From: Beroe forskalii
Taxonomy: Eukaryota > Ctenophora > Nuda > Beroida > Beroidae
Reading direction: 5' to 3'
NCBI GenBank assembly: GCA_011033025.1
Contig: WFMF01000138.1
Span: 354,540-418,539 of the forward strand
DNA: 64,000 nucleotides
Shown here: piece after piece, positions 1-12,544 of the stretch
Layout of the letters: each line of letters opens with the position of its first letter
Position numbering within the stretch: the first letter of the stretch is position 1
The notes under the pieces: model-generated
Seen by the model: the letters and a program-made list of their open reading frames with translations, nothing else
Database searches by the model: none
Told to the model about the DNA's origin: nothing
Made by a program: the position numbers and the translations under genes

Positions 1-1011
1 TACTTTTTAGTTACTTTAATTTGCAACTATGATTGACAAGGGCTGCAAAAGGAATATTACGCAGAAAAAAAAAACTTTTCAAAATTTTAGTTAAAAAAGA
101 CATTTTATCAAAATTTGACATGACATTAGATTACAACACACGCAGCACCAAATTAAGCATTTTTTGTGACCCCAGTGCTTAATTTTATGCTACTTAATTT
201 AATGCTTTCTTAATTTCCTGCATCTAATTGATTCGAGTTAAATTTAGGCAGTAAGAATAGAAGAATGAGACCATTTTCATTTAAGTAACATAACAAAAGT
301 AAATATTAATGATCTATTGGGCTTCTTAAGTTCTTAATCACAAATTTGAATGTTTGAAAATGGATCTAGTAGCTAGTCTACTGATAGATCTCGGCCTGAA
401 TCGCTCTGAGAATACCAGCTCCCTTCCACCCATTGATTATTATCTTCCTTCCTTCTTCTGTTTTAAAGAAACTACCTATAAGGCTTGGAGATTGCTCGTG
501 CATGTAAGGGGCAAGGGCTTGAGCAATTACGTAAGCATGTGTATACTTTAGCATCTGCAATATCCATGTAATGGTAGGATTATTGGCAACGATTTCTGCA
601 AGAGAATTTGAAAAATATGTCGAAAATTCCTTTTGCTCAAAAGATTGCTAAACACGCTGTTCGCGTCGCGCACCTATGCGGGCTTAATAATAATAATAGT
701 ATAATGGCAGCATAGCCATCTCAACTCTTACATTAAGTCAAAAGATTGAATTTTATTTCATTAATCATACTATCCTAAATCGATTACTGGTGTATCACTT
801 CATATCTGCATCATATTTCTTTGTCTGATTATTTCATGACATGGTTAAATATGCGCGGTGCACATTTTGATTTGATTCTGAAATAAATTAAGAACGCATT
901 TAATGTCGGACCATTTAATTAAGAAAGCACATTACTACGTTAGATCAAATTAAGCATTTTTGGCGGCTGAAGCGCTTAATTATCTGCTTACTTAATTTCA
1001 TGTACTAAGGT
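1..1011. other. AT-rich region without a gene
   Basis: No coding region, RNA gene or complete transposon is recognised. Two short segments (about 150-240 and 930-1000) share CTTAATT/AAATTAAGCATTTT words, so they are probably copies of one small repeat. The only ORFs are short and overlap each other on both strands without recognisable motifs. Confidence 0.6.
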
Positions 1012-1289
1012 ATTCGCGGAAATGCACCGCACAACATACTTTGTAATTTGAGATCCCCTGTATATACACACAGCATATATTAGCAATAGTAAACGCATGA
1101 TACTTATTATGCGAATAACTAATCAACGGATGGTCCAATTCAAATTTCCTTTTAATAATAACAATCCCCTTAATTGGGTGTAGACTTTCCCGGAAAAACC
1201 GATCAAAAATATCAAATGCACTTCTTAAATAGTCATTTACACACAGACAGACAGATGCACGAACACTTTGAAATTATTAATAATATAGA
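1012..1289 (-). mobile_element. Helitron, non-autonomous, 5' fragment (minus)
   Basis: The reverse complement matches the 5' half of the two complete copies at 27556 and 28455, including the start TCTATATTA, the GTGTTCGTGCATCTGTCTG stretch and the segment GAATTGGACCATCCGTTGAT. The 5' TC end lies at 1288-1289 and is preceded, on the minus strand, by A, as Helitrons require. The copy stops near 1012, where the full copies have the CATTTCCGCGAATACC segment. The 3' hairpin and CTAG end are therefore missing. The family assignment is firm through the other copies. Confidence 0.8.
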
Positions 1290-2680
1290 TTTTTCCTCCT
1301 TGTTCGTCCCTTCACGTTTTCTACGTACGAATGCTACTGTCCTACTGTTCTGTAAGCTTTTTTTTGAAACTTCTGTCAAGCATGAATTCTTTACCTTGAC
1401 TCTCTTACCATCGAATCTTTTCATTTAGAAATTTACGGTAGTGGTTCTTTTTAGTTTTTAGTCAATCAACCCAAACTAGAAACTTAATGAATTAATGACA
1501 AGATTAAAGTATGTAAACTATAAAATTTGAATGGCACAGCAATCTAAATCTAATCTGTATAATCACATACGTCGCTATAGCAATGACCTGTACGGAGCCA
1601 TTCAGCTTCGATTCCTTGTTTAACATGCCGTACAGCAAGTTAGACAAGTTAGTTGATTTTGTCGTGGAAAAAGAATTTTCATCTCAAATTTTGAAATTCT
1701 TCTGCAAGATCACAATGCCCCCCTTTATTCTTTCATCCACCCTTCTGTTCCAATCTCCTCAGAATCATCGAAATTGGGGCAACCCCCCACCTACTTAATC
1801 CGGCCCAAAATCATCATCCTTCTTTTTCTTAGGGGGAGAGTGGATGAAGCTATGAAGTGTATTCAAGCTTAATAGCTACATTAGGAAATATACACATTAA
1901 GACGCTCGATCCAGGGGGTTAGAATGTGAATTCCATTTCATTAATATTCACTACTAAATTCTAGTTTTTATATTTACGGAATGGAAATACAAGTTTGTTG
2001 CAAACAAAACTTAATTAGTTGATCGTAACGAACGCTGTCCAAGACTCACACTTGGGCCCTTTGAGCTCGCAAATCGTCAGGGGGGGGGGACTTGCCAACC
2101 CCCAGAAGATACTTTTATACTTCCTTATTTACGTGTAAAACTAAATATCGTGCTTTTGCAGCAATAGAGCTATTCAATAGGTAGCAGTCTCGTATTAAAT
2201 TGTTCACACTGGCCTCCCCCAGATTCTTGTTGGAGCGATAAATCACAAGAGGTGACGCTTAATGGATACGGATGAGCTACGATGGCTGCTGGAGAAGTTT
2301 GTGCAGACGTATCTGCAGGATGAATAGACTATAGGCAACACTCTAAGATGAAAAGCCATGCACATCTTATCAGCAATAAGGCATTTATGCTACAGAATCA
2401 GGACTCTATTCTTCTACTGGAATGGTAAACAGTGTATAAAACAATTAAAAAGCTGGGACTGACTAATTGTTTAGAGCAAAAAGTACTTAATAGATATAAT
2501 GTGCTTATTTAAATTTAATTTCAGATTATTCATAGAATGTTTTGGGACAGATTCCATCAGATTTTCTGGATACTCATTGTTGCAAAGTTACCATTTTCAC
2601 ATCGTACAGAAAAACTTTTGTGCTGGTAATTATAAAACTCTTGTTTTAATCATGTTCGAGTTTAATCATGTAATAGTAAC
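1290..2680. other. Intergenic region with one C-rich dispersed repeat
   Basis: No gene is recognised. Positions about 1672-1851 belong to a dispersed C-rich repeat also found at 24940-25126 and, inverted, at 19205-19385. All three carry CATCTCAAATTTTGAAATTC-type and C-run segments and/or the border GGATGAAGCTATG. The rest is AT-rich sequence without visible structure, apart from a G-run at about 2080-2090. Confidence 0.55.
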
Positions 2681-3193
2681 TGCGTGCTACGGAACTCGAA
2701 ATGCGTGTTACAGAGCCATAAGTGCGTGTTACAAAACCGTAAGTGCGTGTTACTGGACCGTAAGTGCGTGTTACAGAACCGTAAGTGCGTGTTACGGGAC
2801 CGTAAGTGCGTGTTTTGGAACCGTAAGTGCGTGTTACGGAACCGTAAATTCGTGTTACAGGACCGTAAGTGCGTCTTACGGAGTTACGGGGCCGTAAATT
2901 CGTGTTACGGGACTGTAAGTGCGTCTTGCGGGGCCGTAAGTGCGTGTTACAGGACCGTAAATTCGTGTTACAGGACCGTAAGTGCGTCTTACGGAGTTAC
3001 GGGGCCGTAAATTCGTGTTACGGGACTGTAAGTGCGTGTTACGGGACCGTAAGTGCGTGTTTTGGAACCGTAAATTCGTGTTACGGGACCGTAAGTGCGT
3101 CTTACGGAGTTACGGGGCCGTAAATTCGTGTTACGGGACTGTAAGTGCGTGTTACGGGACCGTAAGTGCGTGTTTTGGAACCGTAAGTGCGTG
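2681..3193. repeat. 21-bp minisatellite, block 1
   Basis: Tandem units of the form GTAAGTGCGTGTTACGGAACC (21 bp) with variants such as ACAGGACC, TTTTGGAACC and AAATTCGTG. Because 21 is divisible by three, several frames stay open; the cysteine-rich ORFs over this block are artefacts. The block ends abruptly at 3193, where a TIR element begins inside a unit. The array resumes at 7527, so blocks 1 and 2 were probably one array before that insertion. Confidence 0.93.
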
Positions 3194-3589
3194 GGGGCGG
3201 GGCCAAGTCCAATTTTGTCCAATTATGTCCAAGGTTAACCTGATTTTTAGGAATTGGACAAAAAATCGTTGGACAAAATTGGACAAAATTAGACAAAATT
3301 GGACATATTCACTTTAGAAAATTCCGGAAACTAAATTTCACTCACTTTGGGTGTTTTGAATTTCACAAACTCCACAAATGAAATTTTACTCTAGCTCAAT
3401 ATCACAATGAAGGGTGGTCTGGACTCTTGTCAGATTTTAGGGACAAAACGGAAACGGAAACGTACGTATTTGAGCACACTGGAGGAACGCCAACTGGCAA
3501 AAACTAGAATAATGGAAAGATGGAATGGAAATGATTGCTGATGCTGGATTACATTAAATTGCGGCATGGTGAGTGGTGTATCAAAGTAT

Positions 3590-6260
3590 CAATGACACCA
3601 TTCTGACGTATCACTGACATCAGTAATGCAGTAAGACGTATCACTGACTTTAGTCTGACGTACCAATGGCTTCAGTCTGTCTGACGTACCGCTGACATCA
3701 GTCTCTAAGATGACGTTAGATGAATTACAGACACCAGTCTGAAGTTACATGGAGCACAGACACCAGTCTGATTTTATACGTATAACTGACACCAGTCTGA
3801 CGTTAGATGAATCAATGACACTAGTGTGACGCAAGACACATCACTGACACCAGTCTGACGTATCACTTTCATTGACACCCGTCCTACATATCACTGACAC
3901 CAGTCTGACGTATTATTGAAACCCATCTGGAGTATCACTGACACCAGTCTGATCTACCTGGACACCAGTCCGACGGATTGCTGACACCAGTCTGGCGTAT
4001 CACTAACACCATTGTGATTTATCACTAACACCATTCTCACAGATCATTGACACCAATCTGACATATCACTGATTCCAGTCGGACGTATCATCGACATCAG
4101 ACACATCACTGCCACCAGTTTGAAGTTAGACATATCACTGAAACCAGTCTAAAATAATACGTATCACCGACACCAATGTGACGTATCTCCGATACCAGTC
4201 CGGAGTATAACTTACACCGGTCTGACGTATCTCTGACACCTGTCCAGAGTATCATTGACACCGGTCTGATGTATCGCTGACACCAGTCTGAAGTATCACT
4301 GACACCTGTCTGATGTATCGCTGACACCAGTCCAGAGTATCATTGACACCGGTCTGATGTATCGCTGACACCAGTCTGGAGTATCACTGACACCAGTCTG
4401 GAGTATCACTGACAACGGTCTGATGTATCGCTGACACCAGTATGGAGTATCACTGACACCGGTCTGATGTATCGCTGACACCAGTCTGGAGTATCACTGA
4501 CAACGGTCTGATGTATCTCTGACACAAGTCTGGAGTATCACTGAAGCACTGACACCGGCCTGATTATATATCGCTGACACCAGTCTGGAGTATCACTGAC
4601 ACCGGTCTGATGTATCGCTGACACCAGTATGTAGTATCACTGACACCGGTCTGATGTATCGCTGACACCAGTCTGGAGTATCACTGACACCGGTCTGATG
4701 TATCGCTGACACCAGTCCAGAGTATCACTGACACCGGTCTGATGTATCGCTGACACCAGTCTGGAGTATCACTGACACCGGTCTGATGTATCGCTGACAC
4801 CAGTCTGGAGTATCACTGACACCGGTCTGATGTATCGCTGACACCAGTCCAGAGTATCATTGACACCGGTCTGATGTATCGCTGACACCAGTCCGTAGTA
4901 TCACTGACACCGGTCTGATATATCGCTGACACCAGTCTGGAGTATCACTGACACCGGTCTGATGAATCGCTGACACCAGTCTGGAGAATCACTGACACCG
5001 GTCTGATGTATCGCTGACACCAGTCCGTAGTATCACTGACACCGGTCTGATATATCGCTGACACCAGTCTGGAGTATCACTGACACCGGTCTGATGAATC
5101 GCTGACACCAGTCTGGAGAATCACTGACACCGGTCTGATGTATCGCTGACACCAGTCCGGAGTATCACTGACACCGGTCTGATGTATCGCTGACACCAGT
5201 TCGGAGTATCACTGACACCGGTCTGATGTATCGCTGACACTAGTCTGGAGTATCACTGACACCGGTCTGATGTATCGCCGACACCAGTCCGGAGTAACAC
5301 TGACACCGGTCTGATGTATCGCTGACACCAGTCTGGAGTATCACTGACACCGGTCTGATGTATCGCTGACACCAGTATGGAGTATCACTGACACCGGTCT
5401 GATGTATCGCTGACACCAGTCTGGAGTATCACTGACACCGGTCTGATGTATCGCTGACACAAGTTTGGAGTATCACTGAAGCACTGACACCGGCCTGATT
5501 ATATATCGCTGACACCAGTCTGAGTATCACTGAAACCGGTCTGATGTATCGCTGACACCAGTATGGAGTATCACTGACACCGGTCTGATGTATCGCTGAT
5601 ACCAGTCTGGAGTATCACTGACACCGGTCTGATGTAACGCTGACACCAGTCCAGAGTATCACTGACACCGGTCTGATGTATCGCTGACACCAGTCTGGAG
5701 TATCACTGACACCGGTCTGATGTATCGCTGACACCAGTCTGAGTATCACTGACACCGGTCTGATGTATCGCTGACACCAGTCCAGAGTATCATTGAAACC
5801 GGTCTGATGTATCGCTGACACCAGTCCGTAGTATCACTGACACCGGTCTGATATATCGCTGACACCAGTCTGGACAATCACTGACACCGGTCTGATGAAT
5901 CGCTGACACCAGTCTGGAGAATCACTGACACCGGTCTGATGTATCGCTGACACCAGTCCGGGTATCACTGACACTGGTCTGATGTATCGCTGACACCAGT
6001 TCGGAGTATCACTGACACCGGTCTGATGTATCGCTGACACCAGTCTGGAGTATCACTGACACCGGTCTGATGTATCGCCGACACCAGTCCGGAGTAACAC
6101 TGACACCGGTCTGATGTATCGCTGACACCAGTCCGGAGTATTACTGAAACTGGTCTGATGTATCGCTGACACCAGTCCGGAGTATCACTGACAATCTGAC
6201 ACCAGTCTGCGCATCACTGACACAAGTCAGACGTATCACTGTCTCCAGTATGACACATTG
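3590..6260. repeat. 22-bp satellite, mostly as 44-bp dimers
   Basis: Two alternating 22-bp monomers, GTATCACTGACACCGGTCTG(AT) and GTATCGCTGACACCAGTCTG(GA), form a 44-bp dimer. The centre (about 4250-6180) is homogeneous and both edges decay (3590-4200 and 6180-6260), the usual pattern for arrays homogenised from the middle. Larger blocks repeat as well: the AAGCACTGACACCGGCCTGA variant recurs near 4540 and 5475. The short minus-strand ORFs rich in WCQRYIRPVS come from the repeat, not from a gene. Confidence 0.93.
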
Positions 6261-6295
6261 CTAACACCAGTCTGACGTATCACTGACTAGGAAAC

Positions 6296-6910
6296 TGCTT
6301 GTAACTGGTTAACCAAACCGTAACAGAAATAGTGGCTGACTGGACTTTTTTTGCCAACTGCAACCGAAACCGTAACCGAATGTTTTAAATGACTGATCAG
6401 GACAAACGGAAGGTTAACCGAACTGCAACCGAAAACGGTTTAACTGGCCCTTTTGTCAAACCCTAACCGTCTAACCGTCACTGGATTTATTGAAAAGGTA
6501 ACCGGTCATTTGCCATCAATGACACAATTCTGAATTTAGACGTATCAGTGTCCAGTGATATCAATTACCAGTTTGAACTTTTACGTATCACTGAAGCCAG
6601 GTTGAAATTTCACTGATGTGTCTTTGTCGGTTGATCATATGATTCCGTCCTTGAGGCTACAAACAGGAACTGGTCGATTCAAGCCGAATCAAGCGGAACA
6701 AACCATCCCGAACCAACCCAAAAACTTCCTCAAATGTAGCCGAAATGATCCAAAACAAGCGAATCAACCCAAGCCAACCCCAACCCTAACCATAACCTGG
6801 GTAGATTCGGCTTGATTTGGATTGATTCGCTTACAGTTTTGGATTGTTTCGTTTGTTTCGGGTTGATTCGCGTGTTTCGGTTTGTTTCGGCCTCGGGGAG
6901 GTTTTTGGAT
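6296..6910. repeat. Degenerate AACCG words and an imperfect inverted repeat
   Basis: From 6296 to 6530 the sequence is made of AACCGTAACCG- and AACTGGTTAACC-like words. From about 6660 to 6800 CAAGCCGAATCAAGC-like words dominate, and from 6800 to 6900 their reverse complements (GGCTTGATTTGGATTGATTC, TTTCGGTTTGTTTCGG). The result is an imperfect foldback. It is part of the filler of the 3194-7526 element. No coding content is recognised. Confidence 0.6.
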
Positions 6911-7526
6911 TGGTTAGGGGTGGTTTCTGATTGTTACGCCTTGATTTGGATAGTTCCTACTTGTAGTATCGACGATGATTCTGTGTAGAGGTCCTAGAGA
7001 GGTCATGGTCCTCTGTGATGGAGAGATCAAGAAAGAGTATTTGTTCAGAATGCCGTGGTAATCACTTATAATATAGCCCATCGAACGGAAGAACGGAGTA
7101 ATGAGCTCTGTACTAACAGACAGTAAGTGTAACCAAGCATTCACAGAATTATGCATTATTTTGTTTCCACTTTCATTTTCACTTCCATTTCCACTTTTGC
7201 CTGTCGATGTTCTTCCACTAGATAAGTATATAGGCCATATCATGAGGAGTTAATTTCCGAAGGAAAATAAGCTACAGTAAGATACCATGGCTATAGTCAT
7301 ATATGATATTGACACTCAATAGAGTGATTGTTGGATTGCATATTTAACTATGGATGGAATTATAATTGATGAACTCATCCAAAGCTATACAGCTTAAGAG
7401 TCGGAAGCAAAAAATGTCCAATTTTGTCCAATTTTGTCCAAAGTTAACCTCATTTTTGAGAATTGGACAAAAAACCATTGGACAAAATTGGACATAATTG
7501 GACAAAATTGGACTTGGCCCCGCCCC

Positions 7527-9977
7527 TGCGTGTTACGGAACCGTAAATTCGTGTTACAGGACCGTAAGTGCGTCTTACGGAGTTACGGGGCCGTAAATTC
7601 GTGTTACAGGACTGTAAGTGCGTCTTGCGGGGCCGTAAGTGCGTGTTACAGGACCGTAAGTGCATGTTACGGAACCGCAAGTGCTTGTTACGGGACCGCA
7701 GGGGCGTGTTTTGGAACCGTAAGTGCGTGTTTTGGAACCGTAAGTGCGTGTTTTGGAAGTGGAACCGTAAGTGCGTGTTACATAACCGTAAGTGCGTGTT
7801 ACATAACCGTAAGTGCGTGTTACAGGACTGTAAGTGCGTCTTGCAGGGCCGTAAGTGCGTGTTACAGGACCGTAAGTGCATGTTACGGAACCGCAAGTGC
7901 TTGTTACGGGACCGCAGGGGCGTGTTTTGGAACCGTAAGTGCGTGTTTTGGAACCGTAAGTGCGTGTTTTGGAAGTGGAACCGTAAGTGCGTGTTACATA
8001 ACCGTAAGTGCGTGTTACGGGACCGTAAGTGCGTGTTACGGGACCGTAAGTGCGTGTTACGGGATCGTAAGTGCGTGTTACAGGACCGTAAGTGCGTGTT
8101 TTGGAACCGTAAATTCGTGTTACAGGACTGTAAGTGCGTCTTGCGGGGCCGTAAGTGCGTGTTCAGGACCGTAAGTGCATGTTACGGAACCGCAAGTGCG
8201 TCTTGCGGGGCCGTAAGTGCGTGTTACTGGACCGTAAGTGCTTGTTTTGGAACCGTAAGTGCGTGTTACTGGACCGTAAGTGCGTCTTACGGAACCGTAA
8301 GTGCGCGTTACGGAACCGTAAGTGCGCGTTACGGAACCGTAAGTGCGTGTTACAGAACCGTAAGTTCGTGTTACGGAACCGTAAGTGCGTGTTTTGGAAC
8401 CTTAAGTGCGTGTTACAGAACCGTAAGTGCGTGTTACGGAACCGTAAGTGCGTGTTACGGAACCGTAAGTGCGTGTTACGGAACCGTAAGTGCGTGTTAC
8501 GGAACCGTAAGTGCGTGTTACGGAACCGTAAGTGCGTCTTACGGAACCGTAAGTGCGCGTTACGGAACATTAAGTGCGTGTTACAGAACCGTAAGTGCGT
8601 GTTACGGAACCGTAAGTGCGTGTTTTGGAACCGTAAGTGCGTGTTACGCAACCGTAAGTGCGTGTTACGGGGCCGTAAGTGCGTGTTACAGGACCGTAAG
8701 TGCGTCTTGCGGGGCCGTAAGTGCGTGTTACTGGACCGTAAGTGCGTGTTACGGAACCGTAAGTGCGCGTTACGGAACCGTAAGTGCGTGTTACAGAACC
8801 GTAAGTGCGTGTTACGGAACCGTAAGTGCGTGTTACGGAACCGTAAGTGCGTGTTTTGGAACCGTAAGTGCGTGTTACGCAACCGTAAGTGCGTGTTACG
8901 GGACCGTAAGTGCGTGTTACGGGACCGTAAGGGCGTGTTACGGGGCCGTAAGTGCGTGTTACAGGACCGTAAGTGCGTGTTACTGGACCGTAAGTGCGTG
9001 TTTTGGAACCGTAAATTCGTGTTGCGGGACCGAAACTGCGTGTTACAGAACTGTAAGTGCGTGTTACGGGGCCGTAAGTGCGTGTTACAGGACCGTAAGT
9101 GCGCGTTACGGAACCGTAAGTGCGTGTTACGAGACCGTAAGTGCGTGTTACGGGGCCGTAAGTGCGTGTTACAGGACCGTAAGTGCGTGTTTTGGAACCG
9201 TAAATTCGTGTTACGGGACCGAAACTGCGTGTTACAGAACTGTAAGTGCGTGTTACGGGGTCGTAAGTGCGTGTTACAGGACCGTAAGTGCGTGTTACGG
9301 GGCCGTAAGTGCGTGTTACGAGACCGTAAGTGCGTGTTACGGGACCGTAAGTGCGTGTTTTGGAAACGTAAATTCCTGTTACGGGACCGCAAGGGCGTGT
9401 TACGGAACCACAAGTGCGCGTTACGGAACCGTAAGTTCGTGTTACGGAACTGTAAGTGCGTGTTACGGAACCGTAAGTGCGCGTTACGGAACCGTAAGTG
9501 CGCGTTACGGAACCGTAAGTTCGTGTTACGGAACCACAAGTGCGCGTTACGGAACCGTAAGTTCGTGTTACGGAACTGTAAGTGCGTGTTACGGAACCGT
9601 AAGTGCGCGTTACGGAACCGTAAGTGCGCGTTACGGAACCGTAAGTTCGTGTTACGGAACCACAAGTGCGCGTTACGGAACCGTAAGTTCGTGTTACGGA
9701 ACTGTAAGCGCGTGTTACGGAACCGTAAGTGCTCGTTACGGAACCGTAAGTTCGTGTTACGGAACCACAAGTGCGCGTTACGGAACCGTAAGTTCGTGTT
9801 ACGGAACTGTAAGTGCGTGTTACGGAACCGTAAGTGCGTGTTACGGAACCGTAAGTGCGTATTTTGGAACCGTAAGTGCGTGTTACAGGACCGTGAGTGC
9901 GTGTTACGGGACCCCGGACCATACTTGTGCGTGTTACGGAACTGCGACTTTTGCGCGTCACGGAATCGTGTTTTGGA
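7527..9977. repeat. 21-bp minisatellite, block 2 (about 2.4 kb)
   Basis: The same 21-bp unit as block 1, with long homogeneous stretches. Higher-order structure is visible. A block marked by GGAACCACAAG recurs at about 9408, 9534 and 9660, so 126 bp or six units, and then once more at about 9765, five units later. A longer unit of about 216 bp with the marker GGAAGTGGAACC repeats between 7610 and 8010. The very long ORFs on both strands (up to 813 codons) follow from the 21-bp period and stop-free unit and are not proteins. Confidence 0.95.
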
Positions 9978-10685
9978 AACTGCACGAAGTACTTTGTGTC
10001 CGAAACTGATTGTTGTTTTTACAGATTTGAAAATTGGTTTCCTCAGCCTCTAACGAGAGGTGCATTGCTCTGTCACTCCAATACGTCTCATGTGATCTTT
10101 TCAGTTTATCAACAGATACCAATCAATATACTTATCTGGCACTGGCAGTGGCAGTTGAATATGACGTTAGAAACGTATGATTCTGCCGTCTGATTGGTAC
10201 AATTGGTACATTTGGAATCAAGCGTAGGTCAGGACAAAGAAGTTGCATGGAATGACTGAGCAGGCACGACAATTTTCAATACATGGAATAATTTTGCACA
10301 ACTTGTGCACAACAAGTGGATATAGCAATCTATCTATTGCTGATAGACCCTTACGGTGCACGCTGCAATGCTTCACGCTGGCGCAAGTCGTTTTTTGATT
10401 TTCTACGAGGCTGGCGTCATCAGGCCTATCAACGCCAGGCAATACTTGGAAGTTTAACTTTGTCGAGTATATCAATACATCATCGAGCAATTATGGCAGA
10501 GTAATAAGAAAATAACTCAAAAGTTTGCGAACATTACAATTCTATCAATTTCGTTCAAAAGAGAAACCATAACGCATGATCGATTTCTTCCCTGATCTGA
10601 AATGCATTGTCTTCTGGAGTCATAAATGCAAGGCGTTAAGCGTTCTAATGAAGATTAAATGTGAGTAAAAGATAAACAGTAGCAA
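9978..10685. other. Unique spacer between array blocks
   Basis: Non-repetitive sequence between blocks 2 and 3 of the 21-bp array. No gene, RNA or transposon terminus is recognised. Short overlapping ORFs on both strands around 10218-10504 have no motif. Confidence 0.5.
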
Positions 10686-10963
10686 CGTGTTACGGAACCG
10701 TAAGTAAGTGTTACGGGACCGTAAGTGCGTCTTACGGGGCCGTAAGTGCGTGTTACATAACCGTAAGTGCGTGTTACGGAACCGTAAGTGCGTGTTATAT
10801 AACCTCAAGTGCGTATTTTGGAACCGTAAGTGCGTGTTACGGGACCGTAAGTGCGTGTAACGGAACCGTAAGTGCGTGTTACGGAACCGTAAGTGCGTGT
10901 AACGGAACCTTAAATGCGTGTTACGGAACCGTATTCCGTAAGTGCGTGTTTTGGAACGATTCG
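10686..10963. repeat. 21-bp minisatellite, block 3
   Basis: About 13 units of the TAAGTGCGTGTTACGGAACCG repeat, some with TAACGG or TTATATAACC variants, ending in degenerate units near 10963. Confidence 0.9.
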
Positions 10964-11489
10964 AACAAACTCTACTTTAATTACCTATCTTGGTTTCTTG
11001 TAAATTGGCTCCCGCTCAATTCAATATGAACAACATAGATATTCTTTTAGCTGTGTATCGCTCTTACGATCTCAATCAGCCATTAGACCGATTAATGGTT
11101 TGGATTTCCCATCAGTATGTATTTATTTACGTATTATTATCCTTGCCAGTGTTTCGAAACCGCGGCCAAAAAGGTTTTAATAATGTCTCGCTCTCGGGAC
11201 GACGACACAGGTCGCAAGATCTTCATAAATAATTAGTAATAGTACGACATCGTCTCTAAATACGTACTGCAATATAGATGATATCCGATGATATAACTAT
11301 ACAGTATACACATAATTAGGTCAATACTAGGAAATAGAAATTAATTCAGTTCACCTAGCGGGTACCTTTGTTTATTCAGAACCATGTTTCTAATTGTTCT
11401 GGTTTGTTGTTGTGTTTGGGGTGCTCAGCAGAATTCTGTTTGTAGAGATGGCCTAGTTGTACCGATTAGTTGCTTTTCTTATTACGTTA
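10964..11489. other. Region without recognised features
   Basis: AT-rich sequence. One ORF at 10990-11232 (80 codons) has no recognisable domain, no splice context and no counterpart elsewhere in the window. Confidence 0.5.
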
Positions 11490-12310
11490 CACTCAGTTTT
11501 TTTTATAAGAAACTTATTGAAATCCTAGGCTACAAGTTTCTTATTTTTTCACGATTTTGAGCCAAAAAGTTTCTTAATCGGTTTCTTAATTCTACATACC
11601 GTACGAAAAATGTCTACGAAATTTCCAACATAGGAACCTACTGTGTAGACTGTAGTTGAGGATTAGAATCGAACCTTCTGATATTTTCAGTTAAATTATA
11701 GGTTAAGCTACACTTTTAAGCATGTACCTATCTTAAAAGATTTGTGCAGCTGTATACAATAATGTTCAGGGATCTTCATCAAATGTTCTTCCAAAAAAGT
11801 TTGAAATTTTGAAATTTAGATAATATCTAAATCCTATAATGCTTGGAACTTTTGGAAATAGATATGGAACTGTAATAGTGTCCTGTCGCAACAACAATTT
11901 CTAAATTTCTGTTTTGTGCTTTAGTATCTAGTTACTTAAAACCGAAAAATCATGAAAGATTCATTTTCTAAATTTCTATTCTATATTATGATCAATTATC
12001 ACATATCCAGTGTAATACTGTAATAGAAGTTCAATAGAAGTAGGTACTAGATTAGTTTCGAAATGTTCACAATCAAAAATGGGGTCTGGGGGCGCAGCCC
12101 CAGAAGCCGACGTATCATGTTAAAAGAATTTCAGTTGCAATAGGATTTTATACACAAATTTCAAAATTCTAGGCTAGAAGTTTCTTAATTTCTTAATTGT
12201 AAATCAGTGAAGTTTCTTAATTTTTCGAAATTCTAGGCTAAGTTTCTTAAATTTTCGGAAATCCTAGGCTAAGTTTCTTATAGACAGTTTCTTATAAAAA
12301 AAACTGAGTG
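11490..12310. mobile_element. MITE-like element with TA target duplication
   Basis: Perfect terminal inverted repeats of 25 bp, starting CACTCAGTTTTTTTTATAAG, at 11490 and ending at 12310, flanked on both sides by TA (11488-11489 and 12311-12312). Subterminal ATCCTAGGCTAAGTTTCTTA words repeat near both ends. The 821-bp interior has no transposase. A TA duplication fits Tc1/mariner-type elements. Near 12084 it contains a G-rich hairpin (GGGGTCTGGGGGCGCAGCCC) also present at 24882. Confidence 0.82.
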
Positions 12311-12544
12311 TATATAAGAATCAATACCTAATATTTTTAATTTATTGATTTATAGTAGTGAGTATTTGTTGTGTTTTGAATTTTACTTTACAACATCACA
12401 GATTTTACCTATTTCTGCATGCCTTTTATGCGGAAGTAAGAAACGCAAATTCTGTGTAACATTGTTAGACGTTTGTCTAAATAATGTCTAGGCTTCTCAA
12501 TTTTGTTTAAAAAAGAATAGAGTGCACATTAATAATGTAAAAGC

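Larger units (their letters stand above)
3194..7526. mobile_element. 4.3-kb TIR element inserted in the 21-bp array
   Basis: The outermost 17 bases, GGGGCGGGGCCAAGTCC, occur at 3194-3210 and as an exact reverse complement at 7510-7526. The flanking array gives a candidate 6-bp target duplication, TGCGTG, at 3188-3193 and 7527-7532. Each terminus continues for about 115 bp as a near-palindrome of GTCCAA/TTGGAC words around a GTTAACCT core. Inside are a 22-bp satellite (about 3590-6260), degenerate AACCGTAACCG words (6296-6530) and an imperfect inverted repeat (6660-6900). No transposase is recognised, so it looks non-autonomous; the superfamily is unknown. Because the flanks are repeats, the target duplication length is uncertain. 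Confidence 0.8.

Noticed and set aside
354-560. Overlapping ORFs on both strands (65 and 60 codons)
   Set aside because: No motif, no splice context, and complementary frames of the same low-complexity stretch.
7527-10053. ORFs of up to 813 codons on both strands
   Set aside because: They arise from a stop-free 21-bp repeat whose period is a multiple of three; overlapping frames and strands are all open and no domain is present.
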